In this document: positions 31,534 through 40,227 of the stretch, in pieces
Position numbering within the stretch: position 1 is the stretch's first letter
Layout of the letters: every line of letters starts with the position of its first letter
Source: Armatimonadota bacterium
GTDB taxonomy: Bacteria; Armatimonadota; Fimbriimonadia; Fimbriimonadales; Fimbriimonadaceae
Reading direction: 5' to 3'
NCBI GenBank assembly: GCA_018268315.1
Contig: JAFDWU010000001.1
Location: 101,280-165,279, forward strand
Length of the DNA: 64,000 nucleotides
Program-made: the position numbers and the translations under genes
Notes under the pieces: model-generated
The model's database searches: none
What the model saw: the letters and a program-made list of their open reading frames with translations, nothing else
Told to the model about the DNA's origin: nothing

Positions 31534-32483
31534 CGAGTCGTTGGCACGGGAGCCATTACGGTTTCAATAATCTGCGAGATGATTTCTTCCGCTCCGTTCG
31601 TGCGCAGGCGAAGATCGGCACGTGGAATTACACGGTGAGCGAGAATATTCGGGGCGACCGCTTTGACATCGTCGGGACGAACGAATTCGCTGCTGTGTAC
31701 GGCGGCGTAAGCCTGCGCTGACCTCATGAGATGGATGGAGCCGCGCGGCGAGGAACCCATAAGGAGCTGGTTGCTGTCGCGGGTAGCCCGAACCACATCG
31801 ACGATGTAATTTCGGACGTTTTCCATTACGGAGACCTCCCTCACGCCGGCTTGCATTTCGTTAATTCGGTCAAGCGTGGTGACAGCCTGAACCGATTCGA
31901 GCGGATGCACCTCTTGCTGCTCAAGGAGCACCTTTGCTTCCTCATCTCGGCTGGGGTAACCGAGAGAAAGGCGCATGAAGAAACGGTCAAGCTGAGCTTC
32001 CGGCAGCGGATAGGTGCCCGTCATCTCAACTGAGTTCTGAGTCGCAATAACAAAGAAGGGGCGCGGCAGGTCTCGCGTTTCGCCATCGCTCGTGACCTGA
32101 TGCTCTTCCATCGCTTCAAGGAGAGCCGACTGAGTTTTCGGAGTCGCACGGTTGATTTCATCGACGAGGACAACGTTGCCAAAAACGGGCCCAGCCCGAA
32201 ACTCGAACTCAGATGTCTTCTGGTTAAAGATCGACGATCCCGTGACGTCCGCCGGCAACAGGTCCGGCGTGAACTGGATGCGACTAAAATCGCCTCCGAT
32301 AGCTCTTGCCAGAGCCTTTGCCAGCGTGGTCTTTCCAACGCCGGGGATGTCCTCCAGCAAAACGTGGCCATTGCAGAGCAGCGTAATAACGCAACGCTCA
32401 ATAACGTCGTGCTTGCCGACGATGACCTTTTCAACCTCTGCAACGATACTTGCGACTTCTTTGGCGATATCTGAAACTTTCAT
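31530..32483 (-). CDS. MoxR-family AAA+ ATPase
   Basis: A 317-residue AAA+ ATPase of the MoxR type. Walker A is in EDIPGVGKTTLAKALA (about residue 45), Walker B is VVLVDEINRA, and sensor 1 is FFVIATQN, followed by the arginine region PEAQLDRFFM. MoxR proteins act as chaperones that insert cofactors or remodel partners with VWA-like domains such as DUF58. The ATG at 32483 follows AGGGGAAG; a start nine codons upstream lacks such a site. First gene of its operon. Confidence 0.93.
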   Translation of the reverse strand: MKVSDIAKEVASIVAEVEKVIVGKHDVIERCVITLLCNGHVLLEDIPGVGKTTLAKALARAIGGDFSRIQFTPDLLPADVTGSSIFNQKTSEFEFRAGPVFGNVVLVDEINRATPKTQSALLEAMEEHQVTSDGETRDLPRPFFVIATQNSVEMTGTYPLPEAQLDRFFMRLSLGYPSRDEEAKVLLEQQEVHPLESVQAVTTLDRINEMQAGVREVSVMENVRNYIVDVVRATRDSNQLLMGSSPRGSIHLMRSAQAYAAVHSSEFVRPDDVKAVAPNILAHRVIPRADLRLRTNGAEEIISQIIETVMAPVPTTR

Positions 32484-32648
32484 GTAGCTTCCCCTTGACT
32501 TACGATGCATTAAAAACGCCGTTCGGATACGGAAAGTTTGCGTTTGGGGCCTTTTACCTTTGAAATTAGCGTGAATCTGACCTTCTGTGCTCTGTTTTTA
32601 AGACTCCGCAACGAGAAGACTGGCGCAGGCGTCCAATAATAATAGTTG

Positions 32649-32659
32649 ACCAAATTGGT
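32649..32659. promoter_or_regulatory. Candidate TetR operator
   Basis: ACCAA-A-TTGGT is an 11-base palindrome centred 15 bases before the tetR start. Autoregulation of tetR-emrAB at such a site is common for the family. Confidence 0.4.
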
Positions 32660-32668
32660 TTTCTAGTC

Positions 32669-33256
32669 ATGGCAGTCTCTACCGCATCTCAGCAAACCGA
32701 CGCACTCCTTGATGCCGCTGGCCGGTTGTTCTCTCGTTTTGGCTATCGCAAAACGACGATCGACGATATCGCCCGCGAGGCGAGCATTGGCAAGGGCACC
32801 GTCTATCTGCACTTTGAAAGCAAGGAGCTGCTTGCACAAGCGTGGATGGAGCGCAAGCAGGATGCTCTCTTTGCCGAACTCACTTCCCTGGCGCTTGAAC
32901 CACAGGATCCTCTGGCAAGAATCGAGACCTTCGTGACGCAACGCGTTCTCGCTCGTCACCGGCTTTTCGAGAGGAGCCAGCTTGCCGAAGAGTGTTTTGC
33001 TGAAATGAAGGAGCTGGTTCGCGTAAGCCGAGATCGGATGTTAAAGCGCGAGCAGGAATTCCTTGCCGGACTGATCAATCAGGCGATTGCTGCGAACCGT
33101 GCTTCGGTAACTAACGCCGATGAAACTGCGCGCAGCTTCCTTTACGCCACAAACGGTCTGCTGCCCTTGTCTCTTTTGTCCCAAATGCCACTTGATTCGG
33201 TATCGGACGTTCTGCTTCCCCTTGTCGCCTTGCTCATTAATTCGATTGCCATATGA
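32669..33256 (+). CDS. TetR-family repressor of the efflux operon
   Basis: A 195-residue regulator. The N-terminal DNA-binding helix-turn-helix reads RKTTIDDIAREASIGKGTVYLHFESKE (described here in parts: IDDIAREASIGKGTVYLHF is the core, about residues 32-50). The C-terminal ligand domain is not assignable. It overlaps the emrA-like gene by four bases, so it is the first gene of a drug efflux operon and probably controls it. Confidence 0.9.
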   Translation: MAVSTASQQTDALLDAAGRLFSRFGYRKTTIDDIAREASIGKGTVYLHFESKELLAQAWMERKQDALFAELTSLALEPQDPLARIETFVTQRVLARHRLFERSQLAEECFAEMKELVRVSRDRMLKREQEFLAGLINQAIAANRASVTNADETARSFLYATNGLLPLSLLSQMPLDSVSDVLLPLVALLINSIAI

Positions 33257-34848
33257 ACAACCCAAAACTTGAAACGAAAGATGGAGAGGTCCAGCCTGAG
33301 GGCATTGTTGCCGAGCCCCTGGCGGAAATTGAATCCTCTAAGCCGAAGAAGAAGACCTTTCAGATCATCGCCGGCGTCGCGATACTCGCGGCTCTGGTCT
33401 TCGGTGGGCGGATGTGGCTTGCCGGACGCAACTTCGAGGCCACCGACGACGCTTACGTGACTGCCGACATCGTTCAGGTAAGCGCAGAGATTAGCGGCAA
33501 CGTTTCCGAGATCAAGGTTGGCGACAACCAGGTGGTTAAAGCGGGGGATTTGCTGGCCACCATCGATGCAAACCAATACAATGCCGCGCTGCTGCAGGCT
33601 CGGGCGAATCTATCGGTAGCCCAGGCGAACGCAGGAGCGGCTTTGGCCGATGTTTCGGTGACCCAGACCCAAGGTCAGGCCGACATTCTTAGCGCGCAAG
33701 GCGGCGCCTCTCGGGCGATTGGGACTCTCGGGGCATCCCAGGCTCAAATCGATGCAATGAGAGCGATGCTGCAAAGCGCGCGTGAGAACGCCAACGTTGC
33801 GCGGACCGACATCAGCAGCTTGGACCAGGACATCGTGGCGGCGCGTCAGGCACTGGCCCGCGCTCAAGCGGCCGTTCGATCAAGCCAAGCAGCTGCAGCT
33901 TCGGCAAGAGCTTCGGTTGGAGCTGCGCGCTCAAGCGTGCAAGCTGCGATTGCTCAGGAAGAACTTGCGCGCAAGCAGGCAGCGCGCTCGCAAGAGCTGT
34001 TTAACGCTGGGGGTATCAGCGCTCAAGCAAACGAAACCGCGCAGACGGCGCTCACAAGCGCCTCCGCAACTCGTGCGCAACTCCAACAGCAGGCTACGTC
34101 AGCAGAATCGGTGGTGACGTCGCGGGAAGCGGACATCGCATGGGACCAAGCCGCAGTAAAGTCGGCGCAAGCTGCGCTGGATCAGGCTATTCTCAGACGG
34201 TCGGAGGGGCTGAACAAGCTGAAGGTTGCGGAGAGCGCAGTGGTTTCTAGCCAATCGAATATCACGGCTGCACAGCAGTCGGCGGCGGCGGCCCAAGGTG
34301 GGGTCACCCAGGCTCAGGCTTCGGTAAACGCAGCAACTGCCCTACCGCAGAAGATTGCGCAGAAGAAATCGCAGGCAGAGGTCGCCAAGGCGCAGGTCGA
34401 GCAGGCGAAAGCGGCGGTTGAGAACGCTCAATTGAACGTAAACCGAACGCAGATTAAAGCGCCAATTGACGGAGTGGTTTCAAAGCGCTACGCCTATCCG
34501 GGATCGCTGCTGATGCCGGGATCGCCGGTGCTCAGCATCGTGCCAAACCAAAGCGTGTACGTTGTGGCGAATTTCAAGGAGACCCAGGTTGCAAGGATGC
34601 GCGAGGGCCAACCGGTGGAAATCGAAATCGACAGCCTTGGCGGGCACGTGTTCGAAGGCACGGTGGAGAGCTTGAGCGCGGCAACTGGATCCCAGTTCGC
34701 GCTGATCCCGCCCGATAACGCGACCGGCAATTTCGTGAAAGTTGTGCAGCGAATTCCTGTCCGAATCAAGATCAAACCGGACTCAATGTCATCGCGCCTT
34801 GTGGCAGGAATGTCGGCATCGGTGAAGGTTAAGGTTAGCGAGAACTAA
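33253..34848 (+). CDS. EmrA/HlyD-type membrane fusion protein
   Basis: A periplasmic adaptor of 531 residues. One N-terminal membrane helix (about 36-56) is followed by the first lipoyl half (DDAYVTADIVQVSAEISGNV, about 70-110). A very long Ala/Gln/Ser-rich coiled-coil hairpin follows (about 110-395), and then the second lipoyl half IKAPIDGVVSKRYAYPGS and a beta-barrel. The hairpin is longer than the roughly 390-residue EmrA of enterics would carry, so the adaptor may reach farther across the periplasm. Its presence supports a diderm cell. No TolC-like channel gene is in the window. Confidence 0.9.
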   Translation: MNNPKLETKDGEVQPEGIVAEPLAEIESSKPKKKTFQIIAGVAILAALVFGGRMWLAGRNFEATDDAYVTADIVQVSAEISGNVSEIKVGDNQVVKAGDLLATIDANQYNAALLQARANLSVAQANAGAALADVSVTQTQGQADILSAQGGASRAIGTLGASQAQIDAMRAMLQSARENANVARTDISSLDQDIVAARQALARAQAAVRSSQAAAASARASVGAARSSVQAAIAQEELARKQAARSQELFNAGGISAQANETAQTALTSASATRAQLQQQATSAESVVTSREADIAWDQAAVKSAQAALDQAILRRSEGLNKLKVAESAVVSSQSNITAAQQSAAAAQGGVTQAQASVNAATALPQKIAQKKSQAEVAKAQVEQAKAAVENAQLNVNRTQIKAPIDGVVSKRYAYPGSLLMPGSPVLSIVPNQSVYVVANFKETQVARMREGQPVEIEIDSLGGHVFEGTVESLSAATGSQFALIPPDNATGNFVKVVQRIPVRIKIKPDSMSSRLVAGMSASVKVKVSEN

Positions 34849-36449
34849 TGGCGGCAACGGGCGCGATGCAACGATCCGCGCCGACCTCGGAAGTCAGCCC
34901 ATACCGCTGGATCATCCTCATCGGGCTGATTACGGCGGCGATCATGGAGGTGCTCGACACCACCATCGTCAATGTGTCGCTGCCGCAGATTGCTGGCAAC
35001 CTTGGCGCGACTTCGGAAGAAATCGGGTGGGTTTCCACCGGCTACATTCTCAGCAACGTGATCGTGCTGCCGGTCACCGCTTGGTTGTCAAGCCGCTTTG
35101 GGCGCAGGCGTTACCTTGCTGCTTCCATCACTCTTTTCACTGCCGCATCGGTGATGTGCGGGCTCAGCGGTTCGCTCGGCGCGCTCGTTTTCTGGCGCAT
35201 CATGCAGGGCGCAGGCGGCGCAGCTCTGCTTTCGACCGCTCAAGCGACCATTCGCGAGATATTTCCCCCGGAAGAGCTATCGATAACGCAGTCCATCTAC
35301 GTTCTTGGTATCATCGTCGCGCCCACCTTGGGTCCGACGCTGGGCGGATGGATTACCGACCACTATTCGTGGCACTGGGCGTTCCTGATTAATCTTCCGA
35401 TTGGCATTGTCTCCTTTTTCATGGTCACCTCCTTTTTGGAGGACTCCCGATACCGGATGCCTACCGGCAAGGTCGATTTCCTTGGGCTCGCTTTGCTGGC
35501 GATTGGGCTGGGTTCGCTGCAATACATGCTTGAAGAAGGTAATTCCAAGAACTGGTTCGAAAGCAGCACGATCATCAGTTGCGGCCTGGTGACAGCAATC
35601 ACGCTTCCCCTCTTCTGCTGGTGGCAGCTGTCCAAGCGAAACGAGGTTCCGATCATGAACCTGCGCGTCCTTCGTAATCCGCAGCTGTCGGCCGCCCTTA
35701 TTCTCTTTGTGGTGTTGGGCTTCGGGCTTTACGGCGGCATCTTCATCTACCCGCTGTTCGCTCAGAACGTGCTGCACTTAACGCCTACGATCACCGGCCT
35801 GGCGCTGCTGCCGGGAGGCATTGCAACCGGCGTCTCCGCATTGATGACGGGTCGCCTGATGGGATTGAAGGGGCAGCCTATTCCGCCGAAGCTCATCATC
35901 GTCACTGGCTTGTTGATCTTCCTGCTCTCACTCATCTGGCTCTCGAATTTGCCGCCGACCTCAAGCGCAGCCGATGCCCAGGCAGCGTTGCTTCTGCGCG
36001 GCTTTGGCCTTGGCATGCTCTTTATTCCGATCAATCTAGTTGCCTTCTCGACCCTGAAGGGCGCGGAAATTGCGCAGGGGTCTTCGCTCATTAATCTGGC
36101 GCGCCAGCTTGGTGGATCGTTTGGAATTGCTGTGCTAGCTACCTACCTGACCACAAGGGTGACGGTCGCCCAGCAAGCGGTAGCGGCGCATGTCGATAAG
36201 GGGCTGCCGCAAGTGAATTATCAGTACCAGATGTTCCAGCAGTATCTGATGACGAAGGGCTACTCACCGACTCTGGCCGCTCAGGCAAGCAATGAGATAT
36301 TGCTTCAGAGAGTTCGGGCGCAGGCAACGGCGTTGGCATTCGGCAACTGCTTTACGCTGATTGCGCTCGCGGTGGTGGTTTCGGCACCTGCGATTCTGCT
36401 TCTGCGCAACCCGAAACCTAGGCCCGCAGTGCCTGTCGACGCCCACTAA
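34848..36449 (+). CDS. DHA2-family (EmrB/QacA) multidrug transporter
   Basis: A 533-residue, 14-helix MFS exporter. Motif D1/A region: EVLDTTIVNVSLPQIAGNL in helix 1 and WLSSRFGRRRYL after helix 2; motif C is VLGIIVAPTLGPTLGGWI. It shares one base with the adaptor gene stop, so both are co-translated. Together they form an inner-membrane pump plus adaptor. Substrates are probably hydrophobic drugs or bile-like compounds; this cannot be told from sequence. Confidence 0.92.
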   Translation: MAATGAMQRSAPTSEVSPYRWIILIGLITAAIMEVLDTTIVNVSLPQIAGNLGATSEEIGWVSTGYILSNVIVLPVTAWLSSRFGRRRYLAASITLFTAASVMCGLSGSLGALVFWRIMQGAGGAALLSTAQATIREIFPPEELSITQSIYVLGIIVAPTLGPTLGGWITDHYSWHWAFLINLPIGIVSFFMVTSFLEDSRYRMPTGKVDFLGLALLAIGLGSLQYMLEEGNSKNWFESSTIISCGLVTAITLPLFCWWQLSKRNEVPIMNLRVLRNPQLSAALILFVVLGFGLYGGIFIYPLFAQNVLHLTPTITGLALLPGGIATGVSALMTGRLMGLKGQPIPPKLIIVTGLLIFLLSLIWLSNLPPTSSAADAQAALLLRGFGLGMLFIPINLVAFSTLKGAEIAQGSSLINLARQLGGSFGIAVLATYLTTRVTVAQQAVAAHVDKGLPQVNYQYQMFQQYLMTKGYSPTLAAQASNEILLQRVRAQATALAFGNCFTLIALAVVVSAPAILLLRNPKPRPAVPVDAH

Positions 36450-36454
36450 GCGGC

Positions 36455-36460
36455 TACACT
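36455..36460 (+). promoter_or_regulatory. -10 element of the ROK kinase gene
   Basis: GCTACACT motif, TACACT 6 bases before the GTG at 36467; no ribosome binding site. Confidence 0.5.
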
Positions 36461-36466
36461 TTGGCA

Positions 36467-37483
36467 GTGGCAAGTGATATCGTCATCGGCATCGATTTAG
36501 GGGGCACCAATGTCCGCGCGCAGGCTTACGATGCCAGCGGAAGGCAAGCCGGGGAGTATGCGGAGAATCCATCCAATGCCCAAAAGGGCACGCAGGCGAT
36601 TTTCGATGAGATCGTCCTGACAGTGACCCAGGCGATTGATAAGGCTTCCGCTAAGCCCAAGGCGGTTGGCTTGGCGATTCCCGGCCACGTGGACAACGCA
36701 GCGGGAGTGGTGCGGTGGGCGCCGAACTTCGGTGAGACGGTGGACGGAGTCTTTCGCTACTGGCAAGACGTCGATGTACGCGGGCCGCTGGAGTCACGAT
36801 TGAACCTGCCGGTCGTGATGGACAACGACGCCAACCTTGCCGCGCTTGGAGAGTATCGCTTTGGTTCGGGCAAAGATTCGGCCAAATGCCTGGTGATGTT
36901 GACCCTTGGCACCGGAGTCGGCGGCGGAGTCGTGATGCGGTCGGAATCGCTTTACGGCAATGTGAGCGGGCGAGTAATGCTTCTGGGCGGCAATAAGGGC
37001 GGCGCAGAGCTAGGCCACGTGATTATCAATGCTAACGGCCTCGACTGTAATTCGGGCGAATACGGCTCGATTGAGGCTTACTGCCAACGGGATTCGATTA
37101 TTCGCCGGGCGCAGCACCGCTTGATGCGGGGTCGGGAATCGACGTTGCGCCAGCTTTGCGGCGGCGATTACGGCAAGATCACGCCAAAGATGATTTCGGA
37201 TGCGGCTTCGGCTGGCGATGAGCTCGCAATCGAAGTGCTGGCTGAAGTTGGGACCTTCCTGGGCTATGGCATCGGCGCGCTGATTAACGTATTCGCTCCC
37301 GATGTGTTCGCGATGGCAGGCAAGATTTCCCTGGCCGGTGACTTGCTACTTGAACCGGCGCGCAGGGCCGCGCGGAATGTGGCGATCCCCTCGCTTTACA
37401 AGGACTGCAAAATCGTGGTCGCAGAGCAGATTGAGATTGCGGGAATTCTTGGGGCAGCAACGCTCGCGATGGAGGCTTCTTGA
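36467..37483 (+). CDS. ROK-family sugar kinase (glucokinase-like)
   Basis: A 338-residue ROK protein with the ATP-binding IVIGIDLGGTNVRAQAYD at the N-terminus, catalytic aspartate in VVMDNDANLAALGEYRFG, and LTLGTGVGGGVV. In the usual ROK zinc motif CxCGxxGC only the first cysteine is left: the sequence reads DCNSGEYGSIEAYC, with serines in the other places, so zinc binding is doubtful. The GTG at 36467 is preferred over TTG 36461 because the -10 element ends at 36460. It overlaps the redoxin gene by four bases. Confidence 0.87.
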   Translation: MASDIVIGIDLGGTNVRAQAYDASGRQAGEYAENPSNAQKGTQAIFDEIVLTVTQAIDKASAKPKAVGLAIPGHVDNAAGVVRWAPNFGETVDGVFRYWQDVDVRGPLESRLNLPVVMDNDANLAALGEYRFGSGKDSAKCLVMLTLGTGVGGGVVMRSESLYGNVSGRVMLLGGNKGGAELGHVIINANGLDCNSGEYGSIEAYCQRDSIIRRAQHRLMRGRESTLRQLCGGDYGKITPKMISDAASAGDELAIEVLAEVGTFLGYGIGALINVFAPDVFAMAGKISLAGDLLLEPARRAARNVAIPSLYKDCKIVVAEQIEIAGILGAATLAMEAS

Positions 37484-37992
37484 TTAGCGCTTTGCTGCTG
37501 GGGCTCGTTGCGCAGGCGCCGCTGATGACGAACGGCAAGCCGTTCGCAGTGCACGGGCCGACGGCGCTGGTTTTCATCACCTCTGATTGCCCGATATGCC
37601 GGGAGTATTCGCCGGAGATTTCTCGCCTTGCTGCTTTTGCGGGTTCTAAGCATGTTGATTTCTATTTAGTCTTCTCGGAGCCCGGCATCAAGGCGAAAGA
37701 TGCAGTGGCGCACCTTAAGGAATTCGGATTGCCGCAACTTGCAGTGCTGGATGGCTCGCTAAGCTTCGCCAAGAAACTTGGCGCGAAGGTGACGCCAACC
37801 GCCGTGCTTTGGGATGGGAAGAATCTGCTGTACTCGGGTCGTATCAACGACCTCTATCCAAGCATCGGCAAACGGCGGGTTAACCCCACCACCCACGAAT
37901 TTCGAGACGCCATTGCGGCAGCGGCATCCCATCACGCGATCAAAGTGAGCCGAACGGAAGCGGTTGGATGCACGATCAGCTTCCCCAAGTAG
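37480..37992 (+). CDS. Secreted thioredoxin-like (redoxin) protein
   Basis: A 170-residue protein starting at TTG in the TTGA overlap with the kinase stop. A short hydrophobic N-terminus (ISALLLGLVAQA) suggests export. The thioredoxin fold has the active site SDCPICREYSP (CPIC, about residue 36-39), and the cis-proline region KVTPTAVLW. A further cysteine near the end, AVGCTI, recalls redoxins of planctomycetes. It probably has a periplasmic redox role. The pairing with a sugar kinase gives no hint to a shared pathway. Confidence 0.75.
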   Translation: MISALLLGLVAQAPLMTNGKPFAVHGPTALVFITSDCPICREYSPEISRLAAFAGSKHVDFYLVFSEPGIKAKDAVAHLKEFGLPQLAVLDGSLSFAKKLGAKVTPTAVLWDGKNLLYSGRINDLYPSIGKRRVNPTTHEFRDAIAAAASHHAIKVSRTEAVGCTISFPK

Positions 37993-38130
37993 GTTTCTAT
38001 TGCCCGCCGAGCCCAGCCGCCGATTTTCACTCCGGAAGTCGAGGGGCTGCGCGGCGATAAGTTGGGTCTTATCGATCAGGTATCGGCCTATTCTTGATCG
38101 AAAACCCAGTCCTGTCTTTTAAACCCCCCT

Positions 38131-38517
38131 TTACTGCGGTGACATCGTAAAGGTGAGGGTGGCAGTGGTACCGTTGCCAGTTTCGACCACGGTGATAATG
38201 AGCTGATTAGATCCATTGAAGCTGCCGGTGCCGACAAGCGAGAACGTGGTGCTCGTATACGCAAGCGAGGCGTTCACATTTCCAACCGGGTTTATGGTGC
38301 CAGTGAGCGAGCCGGTCCCGCCGGTGGTCACGTTATTAACTGTGCCGGTGATCGTGCCATCAGAAGCCACCGCGAAGGTGGCAGTGCCATGTTGGGAATC
38401 TGAGGTAGTGAACGAACCCGCGTAGTTCCCGGCAAACGGTGAACTCAAAAGCGAGCCCATGCCTCCGCATCCGGCAACAAGAGAAAAGACTACGCCCAGC
38501 AACAATACGCGCTTCAT
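38131..38517 (-). CDS. Small lipoprotein of unknown function
   Basis: A 128-residue predicted lipoprotein. The signal peptide MKRVLLLGVVFSLVAGC ends in a lipobox with Cys17. The rest is a Thr/Gly/Ser-rich, beta-strand pattern (FAGNYAGSFTTSDSQHGTATF, then GTITGTVNN, GSLTGTINP), resembling small beta-barrel sensor-like lipoproteins. TACGTT lies 9 bases before the ATG. I do not recognise a named family. Confidence 0.7.
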   Translation of the reverse strand: MKRVLLLGVVFSLVAGCGGMGSLLSSPFAGNYAGSFTTSDSQHGTATFAVASDGTITGTVNNVTTGGTGSLTGTINPVGNVNASLAYTSTTFSLVGTGSFNGSNQLIITVVETGNGTTATLTFTMSPQ

Positions 38518-38526
38518 TACTATCTA

Positions 38527-38532
38527 AACGTA
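38527..38532 (-). promoter_or_regulatory. -10 element of the small lipoprotein gene
   Basis: GGTACGTT on the minus strand, TACGTT 9 bases before the ATG at 38517. Confidence 0.4.
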
Positions 38533-38554
38533 CCTGAATCGACTTTGTGCGGAA

Positions 38555-38641
38555 ATTAACCACGGAAGACACAAAGGACATGTGAGGCACGGAACAACAG
38601 AGAACCACTGACACGGAAAACGCACAGAGGACACAGAACGG
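38555..38641. repeat. Degenerate AACCAC...GGACACAGA repeat
   Basis: Two imperfect copies begin AACCACGGAAGACACA (38558) and AACCACTGACACGGAA (38603), with CACAGAGGACACAGAACGG at the end of the second. It resembles the AC/AG-rich elements seen dispersed in many bacterial genomes. No gene is visible on either strand here. Confidence 0.45.
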
Positions 38642-38736
38642 ACGTTATGGCAACCATCCAATGAAAGAGGCTGAATTCGCTCGGGTGCAATATCGCGAAT
38701 TGCGGCGTTGAGTAAAATGACGCGGCTCCGCCACCT

Positions 38737-39195
38737 ATGATAGAAAGTCAGATTCCTGGCGTTACAGTTACCCCGCTCTCGCAATGGTCCGATGCGCGCG
38801 GCTGGCTCATCGAACTCTTCCGAGAGGACGGTTTGGCGGAAGATTTCCGCCCCGTGATGGGCTACGTCAGCATGACGCTACCGGGCGTTGCTCGCGGGCC
38901 CCACGAGCATGAGCATCAAACCGACGGCTTCGCCTTCATCTCGGGCAAGTTCGATTTGTATCTTTGGGAGAATCGCCCGGGCCACCCCGAAAGGCACGAG
39001 AAGCACTCCGTGGGCGAAGGCGAAAAGGTTTTCATTACGGTCCCACCAGGAGTCGTGCACGCCTACAAGAACGTTGGCGCGGGCGAGGGTTTGGTTCTAA
39101 ACTTCCCAGACAAGCTTTACGCCGGATGGGGCAAGAAGGAGCCCGTCGATGAGATCCGCCACGAAAACGATGAAGCCTCGAGGTTCCAGCTATGA
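38737..39195 (+). CDS. RmlC-like sugar 3,5-epimerase / cupin
   Basis: A 152-residue cupin of the dTDP-4-dehydrorhamnose 3,5-epimerase superfamily: DARGWLIELFRED, PGVARGPHEHEHQTDGFAFI, then VPPGVVHAYKNVG. The histidine-rich first motif differs from the RGLHYQ of classical RmlC, so a related epimerase or isomerase is possible. It overlaps rmlB by four bases, which supports a role in dTDP-sugar synthesis. TAAAAT lies 18 bases upstream of the ATG. Confidence 0.75.
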   Translation: MIESQIPGVTVTPLSQWSDARGWLIELFREDGLAEDFRPVMGYVSMTLPGVARGPHEHEHQTDGFAFISGKFDLYLWENRPGHPERHEKHSVGEGEKVFITVPPGVVHAYKNVGAGEGLVLNFPDKLYAGWGKKEPVDEIRHENDEASRFQL

Positions 39196-40220
39196 ATCTG
39201 CTAGTCACCGGCGGAGCTGGATTCATCGGCTCGAACTACGTTCGTTTGGTGCTGAAGAAGCACCCGCAGGCGCGCATCAGCATCGTCGATGCCCTCACCT
39301 ACGCAGGCAACCTCAGCACCATCAGAGATGTTCTCGCCAGCGATCGCGTTAAGTTCTTCCCGGGTCATATCCAGGATCCGTGCGTGATCGAAGGGATCAT
39401 CAAGAGCGAGCAGATTTCCCACATCGTCAATTTCGCGGCTGAAAGCCATAATGACCGCTCGCTGCTCGATTCGGGCTCGTTCATCCAAACCGACGTTTAC
39501 GGTGTTCACATCCTGCTAGAGGCAACCCGCAAATTCAAGCTGGAGAGGATGCTGCACGTGAGCACCGATGAGGTGTACGGCTCAATCCTAGAAGGGGCGT
39601 TCACCGAGCAAAGCCCGATTGAACCGAATACGCCGTATTCGGCCAGCAAGGCGGGCGGCGACCTTCAGTGCAGGGCTCATAGCATTTCGTACCAAACCCC
39701 AGTGGTTGTCACCCGCGGGGGCAACAACTACGGCCCGTTCCAGTACCCGGAGAAGCTAATCCCGTTCTTCGCCACACGGCTGATTGACGGCAAGAAGGTT
39801 CCGGTTTACGGCGATGGCAACCAGGTTCGCGAGTGGGTTCACGTGATGGACCACTGCAGCGGCATCGACACCGTGCTTCATGCTGGCAAAGTCGGCGAGG
39901 TTTACAACATTGGCGATAGCAACGAGCGCCGTAACAACGAGATCGTAAAGATTCTGCTTGAAGAGACCGGAAGGGATGAAAGCCTCGTCAAAAGCATTCC
40001 CGACCCTCGCAAGGGCGCGCACGACCGACGGTATTCCATGACCACCGAGAAGACCCAAGCCCTTGGCTGGAAGCCGGAACACGATTTTGAAAAATATCTG
40101 CGTGACACTGTGAAGTGGTACAAGGAGCGCCAGGACTGGTGGAGGCCAATTACTGAGATTCCTGCCTTTCAGGACTTCATCAAGCGGTTCTACGGTCCGA
40201 CGCTAGGCAGCGATTTGTAA
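39192..40220 (+). CDS. rmlB: dTDP-glucose 4,6-dehydratase
   Basis: Makes dTDP-4-keto-6-deoxyglucose, the precursor of rhamnose and other deoxysugars. It has 342 residues with the NAD motif VTGGAGFIGSN, HVSTDEVYGS with the dehydratase Asp-Glu pair, and catalytic YSASKAG (YxxxK). GNNYGPFQYPEKLIP is typical of the family. It overlaps the RmlC-like gene and is followed seven bases later by a glycosyltransferase. RmlA and RmlD are not in the window. Confidence 0.94.
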   Translation: MNLLVTGGAGFIGSNYVRLVLKKHPQARISIVDALTYAGNLSTIRDVLASDRVKFFPGHIQDPCVIEGIIKSEQISHIVNFAAESHNDRSLLDSGSFIQTDVYGVHILLEATRKFKLERMLHVSTDEVYGSILEGAFTEQSPIEPNTPYSASKAGGDLQCRAHSISYQTPVVVTRGGNNYGPFQYPEKLIPFFATRLIDGKKVPVYGDGNQVREWVHVMDHCSGIDTVLHAGKVGEVYNIGDSNERRNNEIVKILLEETGRDESLVKSIPDPRKGAHDRRYSMTTEKTQALGWKPEHDFEKYLRDTVKWYKERQDWWRPITEIPAFQDFIKRFYGPTLGSDL

Positions 40221-40227
40221 ACACCCC

